From Chloroflexota bacterium (GTDB lineage: Bacteria > Chloroflexota > Dehalococcoidia > Tepidiformales > Tepidiformaceae): DNA of 64,000 bases. Positions 59,185 to 64,000 of this stretch are shown in pieces. Positions within the stretch are counted from its first letter, which is position 1. Each line of letters begins with the position of its first letter. The notes beneath the pieces are model-generated. The model ran no database searches and had not been told where the DNA came from. It worked only from the letters and a program-made list of their open reading frames with translations. The stretch covers positions 558,001-622,000 of the forward strand of contig JACRBT010000004.1 in NCBI GenBank assembly GCA_016234445.1, read 5' to 3'. Made by a program: the position numbers and the translations under genes.

Positions 59185-59256
59185 GGGCCTTATGACCTGC
59201 ATCATTGACGGTAAGGGCGTCACGATGCCCCGAGCGATTCAGAGAGGTGCAATGTC

Positions 59257-60351
59257 TTGAGCAAGGAGCCCATTTCTTCGATCCGGGTCGGCCGCCGCCG
59301 CTTCCTCAAGGGGGCCGGCGTTGTCGGCGCGGCGCTTCCGGTGGCGGGCGGGCTGGTCGCAGCCGCCTGCTACAGCGAGCCGGAGACCGCCAAGTCCGAA
59401 GGCAGTCCCGCTGCGTCGGGCGCCACGCCAGCCGGCGGCGGCAGCACCGGCGGCGTCACGGCCCAGGTCGACTGGCAGAAGATCGACAACGACCACAAGA
59501 AAGGCGTCGAAGACTTCCTCAAGAACCAGGCGACCCCTTTGACCAGGGGCAAGGGCATGGTGGCACTCCAGCCCAGGCTCGAAGGGGATGTGAAGGTCTT
59601 CGACCTGACGATGGACGAGGTCGAATGGGAAGTCGCCCCCGGCGTCATCGAAAAGGGCCGCGGCTACAACAACATGATCCCGGGCCCGACCATCCGTGTG
59701 ACCGAAGGCGACAAGGTCAAGATCAATGTCAAGAACAACCTCACGGAGAGTTCCGCCGTCCACTGGCATGGCATCCGCCTGCCGAACAAGATGGACGGTG
59801 TCCCCTATGTCACCCAGGACCCCATTGAGCCCGGCAAGACCTTCACGTACGAGTTCCAGCTCCGCAACCAGGGCTCGCACATGTACCACTCCCACCACAA
59901 CTCGTCGGACCAGGTGAACCGGGGCATGCTCGGCGCCTTCATCGTCGAACCCAAGGACAAGTCGACGTACCCGAAGTACGACAAGGAAGCCATCCTGATC
60001 ATGAACGACACGGCGCTGGGCTTCACGCTCAACGGGAAGAGCTTCCCGGCGACTGACGCGCTCGTGGCGAAGAAGGGCGAGAAGCTCCTCGTCCGCTGGA
60101 TGAACGAGGGCATGCAATACCACCCCATGCACCTCCACGGCCTTTCGATGACCGTCTTCCAGCGCGACGGCTACCCCATCAACCCGCCCTACGAATGCGA
60201 CACGATCGACGTCCCCCCGGGGAACCGGTTTGACTGCATCATCGACTGCAACGAGCCGGGGCTCTGGGCGTTCCACTGCCACGTGCTCTCTCACGCCGAG
60301 AGCCCGGCCGGGTTCTTCGGCCTGGTCACCGTCCTGGTCATCCAGGAATAG
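59257..60351 (+). CDS. Two-domain multicopper oxidase with Tat and lipobox
   Basis: 364 residues, TTG start. RRRFLKGAG (13-21) is a Tat signal and LVAAAC puts a lipid-anchored Cys at 38. Two cupredoxin domains carry all copper motifs: HWHG (His169, His171), HMYHSHHN (208-215), HPMHLHG (289-295), and HCHVLSHAE (340-348) with Cys341. Small two-domain laccase-like or nitrite-reductase-like enzymes form trimers; the substrate (metal ion, phenol or nitrite) is not fixed. AGAGAGG lies 9 bases before the TTG. Confidence 0.88.
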   Translation: MSKEPISSIRVGRRRFLKGAGVVGAALPVAGGLVAAACYSEPETAKSEGSPAASGATPAGGGSTGGVTAQVDWQKIDNDHKKGVEDFLKNQATPLTRGKGMVALQPRLEGDVKVFDLTMDEVEWEVAPGVIEKGRGYNNMIPGPTIRVTEGDKVKINVKNNLTESSAVHWHGIRLPNKMDGVPYVTQDPIEPGKTFTYEFQLRNQGSHMYHSHHNSSDQVNRGMLGAFIVEPKDKSTYPKYDKEAILIMNDTALGFTLNGKSFPATDALVAKKGEKLLVRWMNEGMQYHPMHLHGLSMTVFQRDGYPINPPYECDTIDVPPGNRFDCIIDCNEPGLWAFHCHVLSHAESPAGFFGLVTVLVIQE

Positions 60352-60370
60352 TTCCCCCGGTTCCCCCTCT

Positions 60371-60400
60371 GAAGAGAGCCCGGCATGCCGGGCTCTCTTC
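60371..60400. terminator. Perfect 30-base palindrome terminator between convergent genes
   Basis: GAAGAGAGCCCGGCA joined to its exact complement, 19 bases after the oxidase stop and 26 bases before the end of the convergent MFS gene. Serves both strands. Confidence 0.8.
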
Positions 60401-60425
60401 ATTCCCGGGTGATTCCCACAAGAAC

Positions 60426-61706
60426 TCAGGCGGCCGGCGGGACGGCCGCGACCGCGGCCGCCGGGCGGGCGCGCGCGCCCACAAGTTCGCGGAAGACGAG
60501 GATGAGGACTGCGCATCCCGCGAGTTCCGCCCACCCCAGCGCGGGGAGGAGCACGTCAAGGCCCGTGCGCTGGCCAACGAGGCCGGCCACGGCCGTCCCC
60601 ACTTGCGCCAGCCCGAGAGTGAACGGGAAGAGGCTGAGCACCCGCCCGCGGACCGAGTCGTCGACCATGTGCTGCACCAGCGTGCTCGCCACGAGCATCG
60701 TGCCCGTGAAGGCGAACCCCATTCCGTAGTCCGAAACGGCGGTCAGGGGAATGAAGCGGGAGTATCCGAACCCGAGGGCCGCGACGCCGAACAGCGTTGA
60801 AACGGCGACCAGGGTGGAACCTCGCAGCGTCAGCCCGCGCATCCGTGCCAACCCCACCGACGCGGTCAGCGAACCAAGCCCCCAGGTCGCGCCCATCAGG
60901 CCCACCTGCGCCGCCGTGAAGCCCAGCACCTCGATTTCGAACATCGGCCCCAGCGGTGTCGCGATCGGCATCCCCAGCACCTGGACGACGGCCACGATCG
61001 CGAGCGTCGCCAGGATCGGCCGCCGGCCCCGGGCGTAGCTGAGCCCGGCCCGGATGTTGGCGACCATCGAAACCGCGGTGGCGCCGCCCCGGCTCTGGAA
61101 GCGAAGCATGGCGATTAGCGGGAGGATCCCCAACCACGCCAGCAGCGAGCCCGCGTAGACCACGCCCGATGGCATCGCCCCATTGAGGAGCCCCACCAGC
61201 GGCAGCGAGAGCGGCATCGTCAGCTGGCCCGCAACCGACATCAGCGCGATCGCGGCGCCGACGTTCTCGCGCCCGGCGGCGGCAGGGATGCTCGCGCTCC
61301 GGGCGGGCGAGTCGATCGACTGCACGCCCGCGGCCAGGAACGTCCAGGCGGCGACGGCGGCGACCGTCGCTTCCCCGAAGGGCTGCGCGATCATGAGCCC
61401 GGCGATGACGGCGTGGGCGCCCAGCGAGAGCGATTCGCAGACAAGCAGCACCCGCCGCCGTTCGACGCGGTCGGCGATCGCGCCCCCGGCGAGGCTGAAC
61501 AAGACCATCGCCGCGCCCCGGCTCGCCGCCAGCACACCGGAATAGACGACCGCACGCTCCGGGAAGTCGTGGTTCACCCAGAACACCTGGGTCATCAGGT
61601 GGAAGGGTGTGAGGATGCCGACGAGCACCGACCCGGCGAGGAGCAGCCGGTAGTCGCGGCGCGCGAGCGGGCGGAGGGCGGGTCTGCTTTCGAAGTACCC
61701 CGGCAT
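60426..61706 (-). CDS. MFS transporter (enterobactin-exporter-like/MFS_3 type)
   Basis: 426 residues from ATG 61706, about 12 helices. RRDYRLLLAGSVLVGILTPF, then GGAIADRVERRRVLLV holds the MFS loop motif, and RARSASIPA-like ARSASIPAAAGRENVGAAIAL is typical of the EntS/MFS_3 branch of drug or siderophore exporters. The end is Ala-rich. Convergent with the multicopper oxidase. Cargo unknown. Confidence 0.85.
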   Translation of the reverse strand: MPGYFESRPALRPLARRDYRLLLAGSVLVGILTPFHLMTQVFWVNHDFPERAVVYSGVLAASRGAAMVLFSLAGGAIADRVERRRVLLVCESLSLGAHAVIAGLMIAQPFGEATVAAVAAWTFLAAGVQSIDSPARSASIPAAAGRENVGAAIALMSVAGQLTMPLSLPLVGLLNGAMPSGVVYAGSLLAWLGILPLIAMLRFQSRGGATAVSMVANIRAGLSYARGRRPILATLAIVAVVQVLGMPIATPLGPMFEIEVLGFTAAQVGLMGATWGLGSLTASVGLARMRGLTLRGSTLVAVSTLFGVAALGFGYSRFIPLTAVSDYGMGFAFTGTMLVASTLVQHMVDDSVRGRVLSLFPFTLGLAQVGTAVAGLVGQRTGLDVLLPALGWAELAGCAVLILVFRELVGARARPAAAVAAVPPAA

Positions 61707-61897
61707 CGAAGGGAGCCTTGCGGGAGAAAGGGCGCGGAGCAATGTCCGCGGTCATACCACGGCCGCGCCCAGGCTGGCTTACATGCGGCCAGCGCGCACA
61801 TCATCGGCATCCAGTGAATGTGCGGCGGCGGCTGCGCTCGACCGCGCGGCCGCGTCGGCTACACTTGCTCCCTCATCCGAAAGCCGGAGCGCGCACT

Positions 61898-63622
61898 ATG
61901 TCCGCCGGGGTCGACCCAATCACGCCGATCGCCGTTTCCACCGAACCGCCGCCGGGATACTGGCGCCGCGAGTCGAGCCATTACCCGCAGCCGCTCTCGC
62001 CGATGGTGCGGTCGTTGATGGTCGAACCGATCAACAAGGCCTTTCGCGGCGTCTTCGCCGAAACCGGGGCGCTGCTCGAGGGGATCGAGTTTTGCGAAAT
62101 CGGCGGCTGGGTCTACAACCGCCAGGTGCCCCTCGGCGGCAAGGACCGGAAGGCCCCGCCGAAGTGGTTGATGTGGGTCGCCGCACGGACTGTCCCCAGT
62201 CTCCGCTCGCGGATCAAGACGAACCTCGCGGCCATCCGCAGTGACCTCACCTTCCAGTGGGTGGAGCGCTGGTACAACGAGTGGCGGCCCGGCCAGGAAG
62301 CGGCCATCACCCGGTTCCGCGCGGTCGACCTGGCTGCGCTCGACGACAAGGCCTTCCTTCAGTACGTCGAAGAACTCCGCCGCTTCTTCGACGAGAGCAT
62401 CAACATCCACTTCAAGCTCGCGGTGGTGGCGCTGCCGATGGTCGAGCTGGTCTTCGCCTGCGAAGAGATGCTGCAGTGGGACGAGCGCCGCGTGCTCTCG
62501 CTCCTCACGGGGCTTTCGACGACAAGCACCGAACCCGCGCGCCGCCTGGCCGAACTCACGCGGATGGCGGCCGGGCGGCCCGCCGTGCGCGACGCGATCT
62601 CCCGTGGTGGGCCCGGCACTGCCGCCCGCCTCCCGGCGATCGACGCGGAGTTCGCGGCCGCCTTCGACGCCTACCAGCACGACTTCGCCTGCCGGGCTAT
62701 CCGTTACGAAGTTGCAGATCCGACGCTCGCGGAACTCCCCGACCTCACGATGACACTGATCCGCGATCAACTGACCCGCAACTACGACCCCGAGGCCGAT
62801 GCGGCCGCGGCTGCGGCGAAACGCGGCGCAACGGCGTCCGAGGCCCGGGCGGCACTCAACTCACGCCCCGCCGACCTCGCCCGGTTCGACCGCCTCCTTG
62901 CCCGGGCGGAGCGCGTCTACCCGGTCCGCGAAGACAACGAATTCACGACCGTGAGCGTGCCCCTCGCCCTCGCCCGCTACGCTGGGCTGGAGGCCGGCCG
63001 CAGGCTCGTCGCCCGCGAGGAACTCGCTGACCCGAACGACGTCTTCTTCCTCGAGTGGGAGGAGATGACCGCGCGCCTGGCGTCCAGCGGCGACGCCCGG
63101 GCACTGGTCGCCCATCGTAAGGGCGAACGAAAGTGGACGCTCGAACATCCAGCCCCACCCGCATATGGGACGCCACCGGGCCCTCCGCCATCGTTCGACG
63201 CCCTGCCGAAGGAGTCGGCCGTGGCGATGAAGGCCATCCTCTGGGCCACCCAGCGCGTGTTCGAAGAGGACCGCGCGGCCCAGAAGCAGGTGATCAGCGC
63301 GACCCTCAGGGGCATCGGCGCGGCCCCGGGGCGCTACACCGGCCCCGTCCGTGTCATCCTCAGCGAAGAAGAATTCGACAAGATCGAAGCGGGGGACGTG
63401 CTCGTCTGCCCGATCACGTCCCCCGTCTGGTCGATCATCTTCCCCAGCGTCGGCGCCCTGGTCACCGACACCGGCGGGATCCTCTCGCACCCGGCGATCA
63501 TCTCGCGGGAGTACGGCGTCCCGGCCGTCGTCGCGACCGCCAACGCCACCGCCCTCCTGAAGGACGGCCAGGTCGTCACCGTCGACGGCGACCGCGGGGT
63601 CATCGAAGTTGCCGTCGCCTGA
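61898..63622 (+). CDS. PEP-utilising-enzyme mobile (phosphohistidine) domain protein without ATP-grasp
   Basis: 574 residues. The C-terminal ~90 residues are a clear phosphohistidine swivel domain: GDVLVCPITSPVWSIIFPS, then VTDTGGILSHPAIISREYG with the conserved His in SH, and a closing VPAVVATANAT. The N-terminal ~450 residues are helical and resemble the middle part of rifampin phosphotransferase-type proteins. The ATP-grasp domain normally at the front is absent, so a separate kinase partner would be needed. Phosphocarrier or phosphotransferase role inferred. TACACT at 61859-61864 may be the -10, in the same 13-base context as at 56097. Confidence 0.8.
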   Translation: MSAGVDPITPIAVSTEPPPGYWRRESSHYPQPLSPMVRSLMVEPINKAFRGVFAETGALLEGIEFCEIGGWVYNRQVPLGGKDRKAPPKWLMWVAARTVPSLRSRIKTNLAAIRSDLTFQWVERWYNEWRPGQEAAITRFRAVDLAALDDKAFLQYVEELRRFFDESINIHFKLAVVALPMVELVFACEEMLQWDERRVLSLLTGLSTTSTEPARRLAELTRMAAGRPAVRDAISRGGPGTAARLPAIDAEFAAAFDAYQHDFACRAIRYEVADPTLAELPDLTMTLIRDQLTRNYDPEADAAAAAAKRGATASEARAALNSRPADLARFDRLLARAERVYPVREDNEFTTVSVPLALARYAGLEAGRRLVAREELADPNDVFFLEWEEMTARLASSGDARALVAHRKGERKWTLEHPAPPAYGTPPGPPPSFDALPKESAVAMKAILWATQRVFEEDRAAQKQVISATLRGIGAAPGRYTGPVRVILSEEEFDKIEAGDVLVCPITSPVWSIIFPSVGALVTDTGGILSHPAIISREYGVPAVVATANATALLKDGQVVTVDGDRGVIEVAVA

Positions 63623-63643
63623 CCGCCTGCGACCGGGCGCTGC

Positions 63644-63970
63644 TTAGTCGGGCAACAGCGGCCGGAGGACGTCCTTCGCACCCTCAGGGCCGGTAAGACG
63701 AAGCCGGATGGCGGCGCCGTCCCCCGTCGGCCACTCGAGGGCAAAGTTGAGGAACGAGCAACAGCGGCGTTCTAGCGTGACCCACTCGGCAACCCTGCCG
63801 TAGAGCCCCGGTCGAGCCTCCAGAAGCAAGGCAAATCCGTCGACAAGTTCCTCGGCCCCCGTGATGGCGCCGCGCAACTCCGCGAGCAGGTCGCGATGGC
63901 GCACGGTCTCCGCGGGTTCGAATACGTCCAGGTAGCAGGCGATAGCCGCTGAGTCGCCGAATGTGCGCAT
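63644..63970 (-). CDS. Small conserved protein with ERRCC-F motif, function unknown
   Basis: 108 residues. The front is helical and acidic; the notable part is EWVTLERRCCSFLNFALEW with vicinal cysteines, then GAAIRLRLTGPEGAKDVL. I recall similar short proteins near metal-resistance genes, but this is not checked. The vicinal cysteines could bind mercury or arsenic. It ends close to the window's right edge, so upstream context is missing. Confidence 0.55.
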   Translation of the reverse strand: MRTFGDSAAIACYLDVFEPAETVRHRDLLAELRGAITGAEELVDGFALLLEARPGLYGRVAEWVTLERRCCSFLNFALEWPTGDGAAIRLRLTGPEGAKDVLRPLLPD

Positions 63971-64000
63971 GTGTCAGCTCTTTCGGCCGCCCGGGCCCGT

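Overview
The window is a very GC-rich (roughly 70% by eye), densely packed bacterial chromosome segment. Gene content and style (F420-type LLM oxidoreductase, archaeal-type bifunctional phosphoglucose/phosphomannose isomerase, archaeal-length AhcY, KimA-like permease, DUF1800/DUF1501 pair, Thr/Pro/Ala-linker surface proteins, many ATGA/GTGA overlaps) suggest a Chloroflexota bacterium, possibly near Dehalococcoidia/Tepidiformia. That placement is inference; no rRNA gene is present to settle it.

Layout. 0-5.8 kb (+): two surface or lipid-anchored proteins with TATPT-type linkers, a zinc-ribbon membrane protein, an NAD-sugar epimerase, a serine hydrolase and an MFS permease. 5.8-8.0 kb (+): leuC-leuD followed, with a GTGA overlap, by a 53-residue cysteine-rich protein. 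8.1-9.8 kb (-): a DarT-DarG DNA ADP-ribosylation toxin-antitoxin pair. 10-11.2 kb (+): hotdog thioesterase and aat. 11.2-16.2 kb (-): metK behind a SAM-I-clan riboswitch with a terminator, then sugar-nucleotide genes (nucleotidyltransferase, phosphohexomutase, PGI/PMI). 16.2-16.8 kb (+): a ParE/RelE-type toxin-antitoxin pair. 16.8-24 kb (-): apt, an LLM oxidoreductase, a MarR regulator, mtnA, mtnP, a PfkB kinase, a GNAT protein and ahcY, i.e. disposal of the SAM by-products MTA and SAH with adenine recovery. 24-31 kb: DUF1800/DUF1501, a heme-membrane protein, an M3 peptidase and a zinc alcohol dehydrogenase. 31-45 kb: acyl-CoA dehydrogenase, purA, a KimA-like permease, a hybrid histidine kinase with a NarL-type regulator, a MacB-like ABC exporter, a phosphodiesterase-like protein and tRNA-Thr(CGU). 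45-50 kb: phosphatase, a secreted protein, a JAMM peptidase with folP-folK, Trm112 and CvpA. 50-64 kb: epoxide hydrolase, ArsR, a probable selenoprotein, pirin, MBL hydrolase, PAS protein, SDR, gamma-carbonic anhydrase, DegT aminotransferase, a two-domain multicopper oxidase, MFS, and a phosphohistidine-domain protein.

Most notable: (1) 51583-52476 reads as one selenoprotein of the GrdB/PrdB family, with an in-frame UGA in a U-P-V-C motif followed by a bacterial SECIS-like hairpin, divergent from a cysteine-rich ArsR. (2) At least twelve genes have a TAnnnT -10-like hexamer 6-8 bases before their start codon, which implies widespread leaderless transcription. (3) The metK leader shows a complete riboswitch, switching-hairpin and terminator architecture.
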